Under the pieces are notes generated by a model. The model made no database searches and was not told the DNA's origin. It was given only the letters and a program-made list of their open reading frames with translations. A stretch of DNA of 64,000 nucleotides from Solirubrobacter soli DSM 22325 (GTDB lineage Bacteria; Actinomycetota; Thermoleophilia; Solirubrobacterales; Solirubrobacteraceae). Each line of letters begins with the position of its first letter. The stretch's first letter is position 1. Positions 25,445 to 34,681 of this stretch are shown here, piece after piece. The stretch spans positions 434,001 to 498,000 of the forward strand of contig NZ_AUIK01000008.1 of assembly GCF_000423665.1 (NCBI RefSeq). Direction: 5' to 3'. The position numbers were made by a program, and so were the translations under genes.

Positions 25445-26842
25445 CTAGTACCCGGTGCCGGTCTTGACGCGTTGCCGGTCGCGGGGGTGTAGTCCGCCCT
25501 TGTGACTCAGCGTCTCGCACGCCTCGTTGATGTCGTCGGCCAGGGTGCTCGCCAGCGTGTGGCCGAGCGTCAGCTTGACCAGTGCGCGCATGATCGTCAC
25601 GTGCTGCGCGTTGGGCGGGAGCGTGTACGCGGGCACCATCCAGCCGCGCTCCGCCGCCAGTTGTGAGGCGACGTCGAACTCGTCGTAGTTGTGGTCGCCC
25701 TCGAGCTGGAACGCGACGAGCGGGAGTTGCTCCGCGTCCGGGTCGCCGACCAGGCGGAAGTCCCCGCAGGTGGCGATCCGCTGGGCGAGCGCCCGCGCGT
25801 TCGACTGCATCGTCTCCATGATGTAGCGGTAGCCGTCGTGGCCGAAGCGGACGAAGTTGTAGTACTGCGCCAGCACCATCGACGAGCCGGTGGAGAAGTT
25901 CAGCGTGAACGTCGCGTCCGTCTTGCCCAAGTAGTTCTCGTAGAAGACGAGGTCCTCGGCGAGGTCCGAGCGCTCGCGGAAGATCAGCCAGCCGATCCCA
26001 GGGTAGACGAGGCCGAACTTGTGGCCCGAGACGTTGATCGAGCGGACCTGCTCGAGCCGGAAGTCCCATGCCGAGTCGGGATACAGGAACGGCCACACGA
26101 AGCCGCCGCTCGCGGCGTCGACGTGCAGCGGGACGTCGAGGCCCTTCTCGTCGCGCAGCCGGATCAGGAGGTCGTTGATCCCGACGATGTCGTCGGCATG
26201 GCCCGTGAAGGTCGTGCCGAGGACGGCGGCCACGCCGATGGTGTTCTCGTCGACGTGCGGTTCGACGTCCTCGGGCCCGATGACGTACTTGTCGGGCTGG
26301 AGCGGGATGATCCGCGGCTCGACGTCGAAGTAGCGGCAGAACTTCTCCCACACGACGTGCACGTCGCCGCCGAACACCAGGTTCGGGCGCGTCGTGTCCT
26401 TGTTGGCCGCCTCGCGCCGCTGCCGCCACTTCCACTTCAGCGACAGCGCGCCGAGCATGATCGCCTCCGACGATCCCTGCGTGCGGGCGCCGGTCGTCTC
26501 CCCGGGGGCGTGGAAGAGGTTCGCCAGCATCCGGATGCAGCGCTGCTCGATCTCCGCCGTCTGCGGGTACTCGGCGTGGTCGATGAAGTTGCGGTGCAGG
26601 TTCTCGGCGATGATCCGCTGCGCCTCGGGCTCCATCCACGTGGTCACGAATGTGGCGAGATTGCGCTGCGGGATGCCGTCGAGCACGAGCTCTTCGCCGA
26701 TCAGTCGCATCGCGTCGACCGCGAGCATCCCGTGTTGGGGGAGTTGATGGTCGGGCGCAGGCTCGAGCAGGAAGCGGTTGCCGTACGCCAGGGCGAGCTT
26801 CTCGAGCTCAGCCGTCAGCGGAATTTCGTCTTGTGCGGCCAT
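25445..26842 (-). CDS. gad: Glutamate decarboxylase (PLP-dependent)
   Basis: With the ATG at 26842 the protein has 465 residues, matching bacterial GadB length. The PLP-lysine motif is INVSGHKFGLVYPGIGW, the cofactor Asp region HVDAASGGFVWPF, and TGARTQGSSEAIML is the phosphate-binding part. It converts glutamate to GABA, consuming a proton. The gene follows the ClC transporter gene by 10 bases on the same strand. No glutamate/GABA antiporter gene is in the window. Confidence 0.95.
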   Translation of the reverse strand: MAAQDEIPLTAELEKLALAYGNRFLLEPAPDHQLPQHGMLAVDAMRLIGEELVLDGIPQRNLATFVTTWMEPEAQRIIAENLHRNFIDHAEYPQTAEIEQRCIRMLANLFHAPGETTGARTQGSSEAIMLGALSLKWKWRQRREAANKDTTRPNLVFGGDVHVVWEKFCRYFDVEPRIIPLQPDKYVIGPEDVEPHVDENTIGVAAVLGTTFTGHADDIVGINDLLIRLRDEKGLDVPLHVDAASGGFVWPFLYPDSAWDFRLEQVRSINVSGHKFGLVYPGIGWLIFRERSDLAEDLVFYENYLGKTDATFTLNFSTGSSMVLAQYYNFVRFGHDGYRYIMETMQSNARALAQRIATCGDFRLVGDPDAEQLPLVAFQLEGDHNYDEFDVASQLAAERGWMVPAYTLPPNAQHVTIMRALVKLTLGHTLASTLADDINEACETLSHKGGLHPRDRQRVKTGTGY

Positions 26843-26852
26843 TTCGGCGACA

Positions 26853-28160
26853 CTAGGCCTGCGCGGTGACCTCCGCATCCCCCGCATCGGATGACTCGCG
26901 TGAGAGCGCGAGCGTGGTGATGAGCGCGACGGCGACGCCGACGATGACCAGCGGCTCGACCCCCTTGCCCGCTCCGCCGCTCAGCGCGACCGCGAGCAGG
27001 ACCGAGGACAGCGGCAGGCGCAGGACGGCGACGAGCGCGGCACCCATGGCGACGGCCACCGCCGGTGTGAGCGCGAGGCCGGGCAGGTGCGAGGCGAGGA
27101 CGCCGGCGGCGGCGCCGAGGAACAGGCCCGGGAACGTCGGCCCGCCACGGAACCCCGCGAGCGACACGCTCCACGCCAGTCCTTTGAAGGCGATCACCAG
27201 GATGAGCGCCCCGATCGACCAGGTGCTCGCCCCCGCGACGAAACCGGTCAGCTGATCCTGGCCCGAGAAGAGCACCTCCTCGGACCCTTTGTCGGTCAAC
27301 TGCTCGAACGCGATCGCCAAGCCGGCGATGACGATCCCGGCGGCCGGGAGCAGGATCGTCCGCCGCTGTGCGAGCACCGGCAGGAGCGCACGCGCGCCGC
27401 CGAAGATGACGAAGCACCCGGCGGCGACGGCCACCGCCAGCGGGACCGTCCAGATGAAGTCGCCGACCCCCGGACGCGGGAAGTCCGGCAGCGTCAGCAC
27501 ACCGAGCGCGTAGTCCTTCGAGCTCAGCCCGGTCCATGACCCGACGCCGATCGTGACCAGCGAGCCGATTCCGGCCGCGAGCAGGCCGACCGGCACGATC
27601 ACCATCAGGCGCTTGCGATCGAGCCCGGCGGCCTCGATCAGGATCACCGCGCCGACCAGCGGCGAGCCGAAGATGAACGACACCGCGGCGAAGCTCCCCG
27701 CCGCCGCCATGACCGCTCGCACCTGGTCGGGGGAATCTTGCTTGATCAGTTGCACGGCGAGCAGGCCGAGCCCGCTTCCGAGTGCGATCAACGGCGCTTC
27801 GGGCCCGAGCACGACGCCGAGCGCGATCGTCGCCACGGCCGCCAGCAGCACGCCGGGCAGTTCGATCGGCTGGGTCGACGAGGTCGCGAGGCCGCCCGCC
27901 GGCGAGTGGCCGCCCGTCCCCGGAAGCCGCTCGATCGCCAGCGCGGTCACCAACCCGGCGATCGCGAGGACGGGCAGCGGCCACCAGGCGGGCGCGCCGT
28001 TGTCGTAGCCGAGCTCGCGCGGCAGGTCGGTGAAGACGCCCTCCTGGAGTTGGTGGATGCCCTCGAGCAGACCCCACGACGCGAACGACACGACCAACCC
28101 GACGACCGCAGCGACGACGAGGAGCCCCAACAGCATCGCCGGGCGCATAGGTGACGACAT
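26853..28160 (-). CDS. ClC-type chloride channel / Cl-/H+ transporter
   Basis: The protein has 435 residues with roughly ten to twelve membrane helices. ClC signatures are recognisable: GTGGHSPAGG in place of GSGIP, LGPEAPLIALGSG containing the gating Glu, and FRGGPTFPGLFLGA. ClC transporters in acid-resistant bacteria supply counter-ion flow during amino-acid decarboxylation. It is the upstream partner of the glutamate decarboxylase gene. The start at 28160 gives an N-terminal first helix; it is divergent from the antiporter gene across 85 bases. Confidence 0.9.
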   Translation of the reverse strand: MSSPMRPAMLLGLLVVAAVVGLVVSFASWGLLEGIHQLQEGVFTDLPRELGYDNGAPAWWPLPVLAIAGLVTALAIERLPGTGGHSPAGGLATSSTQPIELPGVLLAAVATIALGVVLGPEAPLIALGSGLGLLAVQLIKQDSPDQVRAVMAAAGSFAAVSFIFGSPLVGAVILIEAAGLDRKRLMVIVPVGLLAAGIGSLVTIGVGSWTGLSSKDYALGVLTLPDFPRPGVGDFIWTVPLAVAVAAGCFVIFGGARALLPVLAQRRTILLPAAGIVIAGLAIAFEQLTDKGSEEVLFSGQDQLTGFVAGASTWSIGALILVIAFKGLAWSVSLAGFRGGPTFPGLFLGAAAGVLASHLPGLALTPAVAVAMGAALVAVLRLPLSSVLLAVALSGGAGKGVEPLVIVGVAVALITTLALSRESSDAGDAEVTAQA

Positions 28161-28245
28161 CGGCGAGATGGTGATGGCGACGGCCGCTCTCAACATCACC
28201 CTGATCGGACGACGCGCCTGGCGCGGCGGCAGGCACGCTCCGGCG

Positions 28246-29532
28246 ATGAGCTGGTCCCTCGCGCTCGTGGCGCTCGCGCTGATCGGTGTCGCCGCCGTCT
28301 CGAGACGGCTCGAAGGCACGCCGGTCACGCCGGCGATGCTGTTCACCGGGTTCGGGCTGCTCGCCGGCCCGCTCGTGCTCGACGGGATCGATCTCGAGGC
28401 GAGCGGCTCGATGGTCCGCACGCTGGCCGAGGCGACGCTGACGCTCGTGCTGTTCAGCGACGCGTCCCGCATCGACGTCGGGCGCCTGCGGCGCACGGCG
28501 GGCTTGCCGATCCGGCTGCTGGCCGCCGGTCTCCCGCTGACGATCGCGCTGGGGACCTTGGCGGCGGTGGGCGTCCTCGGGGACCTGAGCGTGTCCGAGG
28601 CGCTGATCCTCGCCATCGTCCTGGCGCCGACCGACGCCGCGCTCGGCCAGGCCGTGATCGTCCACCCGCGTGTCCCGCCGCGCATCCGCCAGGGGCTCAA
28701 CGTCGAGAGCGGGCTCAACGACGGCATCTGCGTGCCCTTGCTGTTCGCGGCGGTCGCGCTGGCCGACGCCGAGTCCGAGGTGTCCGGCGGGCACGGTGCC
28801 GGGACCCTGCTGGTCGAGGAGATCGGCTACGGCGTGCTCGGAGGCGTGGCCGCCGGGCTCCTCGTCGCCATGGTGGTGGTCCACGCCGGGCGGCGAGAGC
28901 TGATCGCCGGCCCGTGGCGCCAGGTGATCCCCGCCGCGGGCGCCGCCCTGAGCTACGGCGTCGCCGCCGCGCTCGGCGGCTCGGGCTTCATCGCCGCGTT
29001 CGTCGCCGGCGCCACCTTCCGCATCGCGCTCGGCCGCGACCCGGAGGAGCTCAACCGGCTGACCGAGGAGCTCGGTGACCTCCTCAACGGCGTCACGTTC
29101 GTGTTCTTCGGCGCGTTGCTGCTCGGGCCGGCGCTCGAGGAACTGACGGGGCCGATCGTGCTCTACGCCGTGCTGAGCCTGGTCGTGATCAGGCCGCTCC
29201 CGGTGGCCGTCGCGATGCTCGGCTCCGGCGCCCGGCCTCCCACGGTCGCGTTCGTCGGCTGGTTCGGCCCACGCGGGCTGGCATCGATCGTGTTCGCCGT
29301 GATCGTGCTCGAGGAGTCCGCGCTCGCCCACGAGCACCTGGTCGTGCTGACGATCTATCTGACGGTCGGGCTCTCCGTCCTCGCCCACGGCCTGACGGCC
29401 GCTCCGGCGGCGGGCCGCTACGCCCGCTGGTACGGCCGGCACCCGCGCGACGCGCAACCGCCGATGGAGAGCGTGCACACCCACGTCACGCGTACGCGCG
29501 GACCGGTGGATGCCGACACCCCCGCGCGGTGA
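28246..29532 (+). CDS. Cation/proton antiporter (NhaP-like, CPA1)
   Basis: The protein has 428 residues and about twelve membrane helices. Family motifs include IVLAPTDAALGQAV, where the Asp is in the ion-binding region, and VESGLNDGICVPLLFAAVA with the ND pair. The start at ATG 28246 begins with the first helix (MSWSLALVALALIGVAAVSR). It probably exchanges Na+ or K+ for H+, fitting the pH and ion theme of its neighbours. Confidence 0.92.
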   Translation: MSWSLALVALALIGVAAVSRRLEGTPVTPAMLFTGFGLLAGPLVLDGIDLEASGSMVRTLAEATLTLVLFSDASRIDVGRLRRTAGLPIRLLAAGLPLTIALGTLAAVGVLGDLSVSEALILAIVLAPTDAALGQAVIVHPRVPPRIRQGLNVESGLNDGICVPLLFAAVALADAESEVSGGHGAGTLLVEEIGYGVLGGVAAGLLVAMVVVHAGRRELIAGPWRQVIPAAGAALSYGVAAALGGSGFIAAFVAGATFRIALGRDPEELNRLTEELGDLLNGVTFVFFGALLLGPALEELTGPIVLYAVLSLVVIRPLPVAVAMLGSGARPPTVAFVGWFGPRGLASIVFAVIVLEESALAHEHLVVLTIYLTVGLSVLAHGLTAAPAAGRYARWYGRHPRDAQPPMESVHTHVTRTRGPVDADTPAR

Positions 29533-29546
29533 TGCGTGCACCTTTG
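29533..29546 (+). promoter_or_regulatory. TGCGTGCACC(T)TTG motif upstream of the SulP gene
   Basis: The 14-base sequence starts 46 bases before the SulP ATG. A near-identical copy lies at 47768-47781, 47 bases before the ATG of the subtilase fusion gene. The shared position suggests a promoter or operator element; no sigma class can be assigned. Confidence 0.4.
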
Positions 29547-29578
29547 CGCGCGCCGCGCGACACCGGCAGGCTGCGGCG

Positions 29579-31267
29579 ATGTTGCTGCCGATCGTCCGTT
29601 GGCTGCCGGCGTATGACCGCCGCTGGCTGCGCGGCGACGTCGCAGCCGGGATCGCCGTCACCGCGCTGATCGTCCCGAAGAACCTCGGCTACGCGGGCAT
29701 CGCCGGCGTTCCGCTCGAGAACGGGCTCTACGCCGCGGCGGCGGGCGCCGCGATCTACGCGCTGTTCGGCACGTCGCGCCAGATCTCGACCGGGCCGAGC
29801 TCGTCGCTCGCCGCGATCGCGGGCGGCGCCGTCCTCCTGACCGGGCTGGCGGGGGACGAGGCCGCGGGGCTCGTCGCGGCGATCGCTCTGGCCACGGGCG
29901 TGTTGTTCCTGGCGATGGCGCTGTTCCGGCTGGGCTGGATCGCGCGCTTCCTGTCCAAGGCCGTGGTCACCGGGTTCCTGGCGGGCGCGGCGATCGACGT
30001 GGTGATCGGCGAGCTGCCCAAGCTCACCGGGACCGACGCCGACGGCACGAACGCGTGGCGGGAGCTCGGCTCGTGGATCGGCTCGCTCGGCGATGTGCAC
30101 TAGGCGACCGTCGCCGTCGGCGTCGCCGGGTTGGGCACGATCCTGGTTCTGCGCTTCGCGGCGCCCGCGGTTCCGGGCGCGCTGGTGCTGGTGGCCGGCG
30201 GCGTGCTCGCCGGGTACGCGCTCGACCTCGACGCGCGCGGCGTCGCGCTCGTCGGCGACGTGCCCCGCGGGCTCCCGGCGCCGCTGCTGCCGGACGCCGA
30301 CCTCGTGGCCGACCACATCGCCACGATCCTCACGGCCGCCGTCGCGCTGGTGTTGATCGGCTTCTCGCAGACCGTCGGGGACGCGCGCGCGTTCGCCGGC
30401 CGGCACGGCTATCGCGTCGACGTCGACCAGGAGACGGTGGCGCAGGGCATGGCGAACGTGGGAGCGGGGCTGTTCCAGGGCATGCCGGTGTCCACCAGCC
30501 TGTCCGCGAGCTCGCTCAACGAGTCGGCGGGCGCTCGCACCCCGGTCGCCTCGCTGGTCACCGGCGGTCTCGTGCTCTTCACGCTCATCGCGCTCGCGCC
30601 GGTCTTCTCGCAGCTCCCGAAGGCGATCCTGGCCGCGGTGATCATCGACGCGGTGGTGTTCGGGATGATCGACGTCGCCGAGCTGCGACGGCTGCGCCGT
30701 ATCGCCCGCTTCGATTTCGCGATCGCCCTGGCGGCGATCGTCGGCGTGCTGTCCGCGGGCGTGCTGGCCGGCGTGGTCATCGGGGTCGCGCTGTCGCTCA
30801 TCTGGCTCGTGCGCGTGGCGACGTCGCCCGCGATGCCGGTGCTCGGCCGGCAGACCGGCACCGGGTTCTTCCGCGAGCTCGACGAGCACCCCGGCGACGA
30901 CACGTTCGAAGGCGTGGTCACCCTGCGGCTCGACAGCGGCCTGTTCTTCGCCACCGCCGACGCGCTCGAGGAGCGGGTCCGCGAGCTCACCGACGGGGGC
31001 ACGAGAGCGCTGATCGTCGACTTCCGCGGCGTCAACTTCATCGACTCCCAGGGCGCCGAGCGCCTGACCGGGATCCTCGAGCTCATGCAGTCCCGCGGTG
31101 CGACGCTCCGGCTGGCGCAGGTCAGGCCACACGTCCTGCGGGTGCTGCGGGCGGACGGGTTCGTCGACCGCGTCGGCGCCGCCCACATCCACGACACGCT
31201 CGATCTCGCGATGCGGGCGGAACAGGCGTCGGAGGTGGACTTCGACGTCCGCCGCCCCGCCCCGTGA
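29579..31267 (+). pseudogene. SulP-family anion transporter interrupted by an in-frame TAG
   Basis: Two adjacent open stretches in the same frame encode one SulP transporter: residues 1-174 (MLLPIVRWLPAYDRRWLRGD, the family motif, then VPKNLGYAGIAGVPLENGLY) and, after TAG at 30101-30103, about 387 more residues with the remaining helices and a C-terminal STAS domain (VNFIDSQGAERLTGI). The residue before the stop is His in DVH, where related proteins often have Trp next; TGG to TAG is a single-base change. Both halves have normal codon usage, suggesting a recent mutation or a sequencing error. Confidence 0.88.
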
Positions 31268-31277
31268 CAGATGACAG

Positions 31278-31307
31278 TCATCCGCCCGGTCATCCGCCCG
31301 GCGGATG
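31278..31307. promoter_or_regulatory. TCATCCG array with 12-bp spacing upstream of the receiver gene
   Basis: TCATCCG occurs at 31278-31284 and 31290-31296, followed by the inverted form CGGATG at 31302-31307. All three units are exactly 12 bases apart, ending 33 bases before the receiver gene ATG at 31341. The same architecture occurs at 34682-34712. This looks like a regulator-binding array. Confidence 0.6.
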
Positions 31308-31340
31308 GTCGCCGAGCCGCTCGGGATCGACCCTGGTGAC

Positions 31341-31718
31341 ATGCCCGATCAGCCGATTCGCATCCTCGTCGCGGACGATCACCCGCTGGTCCGCGACGGA
31401 CTCGTGCGCGCGCTGCGGGCCGACGGCCGGTTCGATGTCATCGGCGAGGCCTCCGACGGGTGGGCCGCGGTGGCGCTCGCGAAGGAGCTCGTCCCCGACT
31501 GCGCGGTCCTGGACGTGCGGATGCCCCGCATCGACGGCCTGGAGGCGATGGTCCGGATCCGGGAACGCGATCCGGGCGTCCGCGTCGTCCTCCTGAGCGC
31601 GTTCAGCGACGAGCTGGTGATCCGCTCGGCGGTGCGGGCAGGGGCGGCCGCGTACCTGACCAAGGACACCGATCGCGCCGCGATCTGCGAGGCGATCGCC
31701 CAGGCGGTCGCCGACTGA
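31341..31718 (+). CDS. Receiver-only response regulator
   Basis: The protein has 125 residues from the ATG at 31341, which I prefer to a GTG at 31305 because homology begins there. It is a complete receiver: IRILVADDHPLVRDG, phospho-Asp in CAVLDVRMPRIDG, Thr/Ser switch LLSAFSDEL, Lys in YLTKDTDRAAI. The reading frame stops before any DNA-binding domain; the next gene is a full-length NarL-type regulator with a very similar receiver, so this may be a decoy or phosphate sink (inference). Confidence 0.88.
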   Translation: MPDQPIRILVADDHPLVRDGLVRALRADGRFDVIGEASDGWAAVALAKELVPDCAVLDVRMPRIDGLEAMVRIRERDPGVRVVLLSAFSDELVIRSAVRAGAAAYLTKDTDRAAICEAIAQAVAD

Positions 31719-31731
31719 TACAAGTGGCCGC

Positions 31732-32370
31732 GTGGATCGTGCCCGGGTGCTGATCGCCGACGATCATCCGCTCTTCCGCGAGGGCCTGGCACGCGCGGTC
31801 AGCCAGCGCCCGGAGTTCGAGCTCGTCGCCGAGGCCAAGGACGGGCGCGAGGCGCTGGAGCGGATCCGCGAGCTCGAGCCGGACGTGGCGGTGCTGGACC
31901 TGCGGATGCCCGGCCTGGAGGGGATCGACGTCGTCAAGGCCCTGGTGCGCGACGGCGTCCCGACGCGCACCCTGATCCTGTCCGCGGCGTCCGACAGCGC
32001 CGTCGTCTACGCGGTGGTCGCCGCGGGCGCCGCCGGCTACTGGAGCAAGGACGCCGACCGGGACACGATCTGCGGGGCGATCGCCGCGGTCGCGCGCGGC
32101 GATCGCGTGCTCGACCCGGCGTTGCAGGCCGGCGTGTTCACCGAGATCCACGCGCGCGAGGTCGATGCCGACCGCCCGGTGTTGACCGATCGCGAGCACG
32201 AGATCCTCCAGCTGATCGCCGACGGCCTGTCCGCGCCCGCGATCGGCGAGCGGCTCTTCCTCAGCACGGCGACGGTCAAGACGCACCTCGCGCACGTCTA
32301 CGAGAAGCTCGCCGTCAGCGACCGCGCGGCCGCGGTCGCGGAGGCGATGCGGCGCGGGCTGCTCGAGTAG
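31732..32370 (+). CDS. NarL/FixJ-family response regulator
   Basis: The protein has 212 residues, starting at a GTG. The receiver (VLIADDHPLFREGLARAV, phospho-Asp in VAVLDLRMPGLEG) is followed by a LuxR-type helix-turn-helix at about 148-210 (LTDREHEILQLIADGLSAPA, then STATVKTHLAHVYEKL). Its TAG directly abuts the stop codon of the convergent histidine kinase gene. The two are a likely cognate pair. Confidence 0.94.
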   Translation: MDRARVLIADDHPLFREGLARAVSQRPEFELVAEAKDGREALERIRELEPDVAVLDLRMPGLEGIDVVKALVRDGVPTRTLILSAASDSAVVYAVVAAGAAGYWSKDADRDTICGAIAAVARGDRVLDPALQAGVFTEIHAREVDADRPVLTDREHEILQLIADGLSAPAIGERLFLSTATVKTHLAHVYEKLAVSDRAAAVAEAMRRGLLE

Positions 32371-33489
32371 CTACGGGATCCAGACCCGCACGGTCGTCCC
32401 CTGCCCGGGCGCCCCGTCGACGGTGAAGCGACCGCCGAGCGCCTCCGCGCGCTCGGCGGTGGAGGCGAGCCCGATGTGTCCGTCGGCGAGCGCCTGGGCG
32501 CGACGCTCGGCGTCGAGCCCGATGCCGTCGTCGCGGACCTCGAGCAGCACGCCGCCGTCGGCCTCGCGCACGTCGATCCACGCGTGGCCGGCGCGAGCGT
32601 GCTTGGCGACGTTGATCAGCAGCTCGCGGGCCAACGAGCCCAGGAGCCGCGCATCGCGGTCCTGCGTGAGGGCGTCGACGGACACGGTCGCGGTGAAGCC
32701 GCCGCGCCGGCCTTGGGCCTCGGCGAGGGCGGTGAGCGACGCCTCGAGCCCGGACGCGGTCAGGAGCCCTGGGTGCAGGTCGATCAGGACGGTGCGCAGC
32801 TGCGGGATCGTGTCGCGGAGCACCGCTCGCGCACGCGGGAGCGCGTCGCGATCGCCGCGGTCGGCATCCGCGAGGTCCTGGGCGACGACCAGCAGGTTCT
32901 GGACCGGGCCGTCGTGGAGGTCCGCGGCGAGCCGGCGGCGCTCGCGTTCCTCCGCGTCGAGGATCTCGACCATCAGCCGCCCGCGGACCGCGGCCAGCTC
33001 GCCGATGGTCGCCTCGCGGCGGGTCAGCACATTGGAGAGCACGAGCGCGGCGAACGCGGTCCAGACGAGATAGACGATCTCGACGGCCGCCGCCTTCTCG
33101 TCGGCGTCACCGCGGTTGAGCGCCAGCGAGCCGTAGATGAGGGTGACGGCGACCGAGACGGCGGCGGTCATGCCGGGGCCGTAGCGCAGCGCGGCCAGCA
33201 TCGGCATCGCGAAGAAGGCGAAGCGGACCTCGGAGGTGGCGCCGCCGGAAGCGTGGGCCAGGACCGCGAGCAGCACGATGTCGATGGCGGTGAACAGCCA
33301 GGGCGGTCCGAGCCGCGACGGCACCAGCGCGAACGCGAACGCAACGACGAGCGCGACCACGAAGGTCGCGCTGTATTGGCCGGGCCGGTCGTCGATGACG
33401 GCGCCCACGCCGATCGCGACGTAGAGCGCGCCGCGGACGACGCTGGCGGCGTCGTCCGCGGTGAGCCTGGCGACTCGCGCTCGAAGCAC
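32371..33489 (-). CDS. NarL-type sensor histidine kinase
   Basis: The protein has 372 residues. Several membrane segments fill residues about 15-150 without a large extracellular loop. The HisKA_3 motif is intact (ERERRRLAADLHDGPVQNLL, phospho-acceptor His in LHDG), followed by the HATPase_c domain (LARELLINVAKHARAGHAW, EVRDDGIGLDAE, GHIGLASTAERAE, PGQGTTVRVWIP). It converges on the NarL regulator with no spacing and is probably its kinase. Confidence 0.93.
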   Translation of the reverse strand: MLRARVARLTADDAASVVRGALYVAIGVGAVIDDRPGQYSATFVVALVVAFAFALVPSRLGPPWLFTAIDIVLLAVLAHASGGATSEVRFAFFAMPMLAALRYGPGMTAAVSVAVTLIYGSLALNRGDADEKAAAVEIVYLVWTAFAALVLSNVLTRREATIGELAAVRGRLMVEILDAEERERRRLAADLHDGPVQNLLVVAQDLADADRGDRDALPRARAVLRDTIPQLRTVLIDLHPGLLTASGLEASLTALAEAQGRRGGFTATVSVDALTQDRDARLLGSLARELLINVAKHARAGHAWIDVREADGGVLLEVRDDGIGLDAERRAQALADGHIGLASTAERAEALGGRFTVDGAPGQGTTVRVWIP

Positions 33490-33510
33490 GCCTGCGGTTC
33501 TACCACCGCG

Positions 33511-34611
33511 TCAGCGGCTGGTGACCGCCGTCGGCTGCTTGCCGAGCGTGATCCGCAGCGTCTGCGTGTGACCGTTGCGCTGGACCGTGAGGGTCGTGGT
33601 GTCGCCCGGCTGCAGGGCCGCCGTGGCGCCGATCAGCGTCTCCACCGACGTCACTTTCTGATCGCCGATCCCCGTGATCACGTCGCCGACCCGCACCCCG
33701 GCCTGGGCGGCGGGCCCGTTGGCCTTGACCTCGCCGACCTGCGCGCCCGTGGCCCCGTTGGCGCCGATGGCGTCCGACGCGCCGATGCCGAGGTCGGCGT
33801 GGGCGGGCACGCTGCCGGTCTCGAGCTGCGACAGCTCGTCCTTGGCGATCTCGATCGGGACGGCGAACCCGACGCCCGTGGAGCTGTCGCTGCCGCCGCC
33901 GGTGGCGATCTGGTCGGCGATGCCGATCACGTGCCCGGAGGCGTCGAAGACGGGGCCGCCCGAGTTGCCCGGGTTCATCGCGGCGTCGGTCTGCAGGGCG
34001 TGCGGGATCGAGTAGCCGTTGAGCCCGGAGATCGTCCGGTCCAGCCCGGAGATCACGCCCGTGCTGAGGCTGCGCTGGACGTCGAACGGGTCGCCGATCA
34101 CGGCCACCGGGTCACCCACGCGGTGTGTGCCCAGCGACCCGAGCGCGAGCGGGTGCAGGGTCAGCCCGGCCGGGTCGATCTTGATCACCGCGACGTCGGT
34201 GGCGGCGTCCCCGCCGAGGACGGTGGCCTTGCGATTGATCCCGCCCGGAAGGGTGACGGTGACCGAGCCGGCACCGGCGACGACGTGGTCGGCGGTGAGG
34301 ATGTCGCCCTTGGGGTCGATCACCATCCCGGTGCCGGTCGCCGTCGAGGCCGGCAGGTGCGAGGTGATGTCGACGACGCCCGGGTTGGCGCTCGCGTAGA
34401 GCGCGGCGGCGTCGAGGCCGGTGGCCGGCGCGGTGCGCACGATCGTCGTGGTCCGGCTCCCGAAGGCGCCCGTCGCGAGCAGCGCGCCGGTGAGCGCGAT
34501 CACCGCGACGCAGGCGGTCGCGCCGGCGACCATGCCGGCGGGCAGGCGCCGTCGGGGCGGGGGTGGTGGAGGGAACAGCGGCTGTTCGACTGGGGTGGCG
34601 GTCTCGTTCAT
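33511..34611 (-). CDS. HtrA/DegP-like serine protease with PDZ domain
   Basis: With the ATG at 34611 the protein has 366 residues: a proline-rich cytoplasmic tail (FPPPPPPRRRL), one membrane segment at about 25-48, a trypsin-like domain with His109 (ILTADHVVAG), Asp139 (ATDVAVIKID) and Ser217 (MNPGNSGGPVFD), and a PDZ domain at about 270-358. It acts outside the membrane in protein quality control or envelope stress. It is divergent from a secreted protein gene; their shared region contains the TCATCCG array. Confidence 0.95.
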   Translation of the reverse strand: MNETATPVEQPLFPPPPPPRRRLPAGMVAGATACVAVIALTGALLATGAFGSRTTTIVRTAPATGLDAAALYASANPGVVDITSHLPASTATGTGMVIDPKGDILTADHVVAGAGSVTVTLPGGINRKATVLGGDAATDVAVIKIDPAGLTLHPLALGSLGTHRVGDPVAVIGDPFDVQRSLSTGVISGLDRTISGLNGYSIPHALQTDAAMNPGNSGGPVFDASGHVIGIADQIATGGGSDSSTGVGFAVPIEIAKDELSQLETGSVPAHADLGIGASDAIGANGATGAQVGEVKANGPAAQAGVRVGDVITGIGDQKVTSVETLIGATAALQPGDTTTLTVQRNGHTQTLRITLGKQPTAVTSR

Positions 34612-34681
34612 GGATCGAGCATCGCCACGCGTGAGCGTCGCCGGCATCCGCCGATGAGTGAGAGGTGATGTGGTCGTCAGG

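Noticed and set aside
26815..29661. Very long minus-strand open frame across the ClC and antiporter genes
   Set aside because: The sequence is low-complexity Arg/Gly/Asp, no domain, and is antisense or out of frame to recognisable genes.
30131..31267. Second half of the SulP gene as an independent short transporter
   Set aside because: It lacks the N-terminal helices and lies in the same frame as the first half, so one broken gene is the simpler view.
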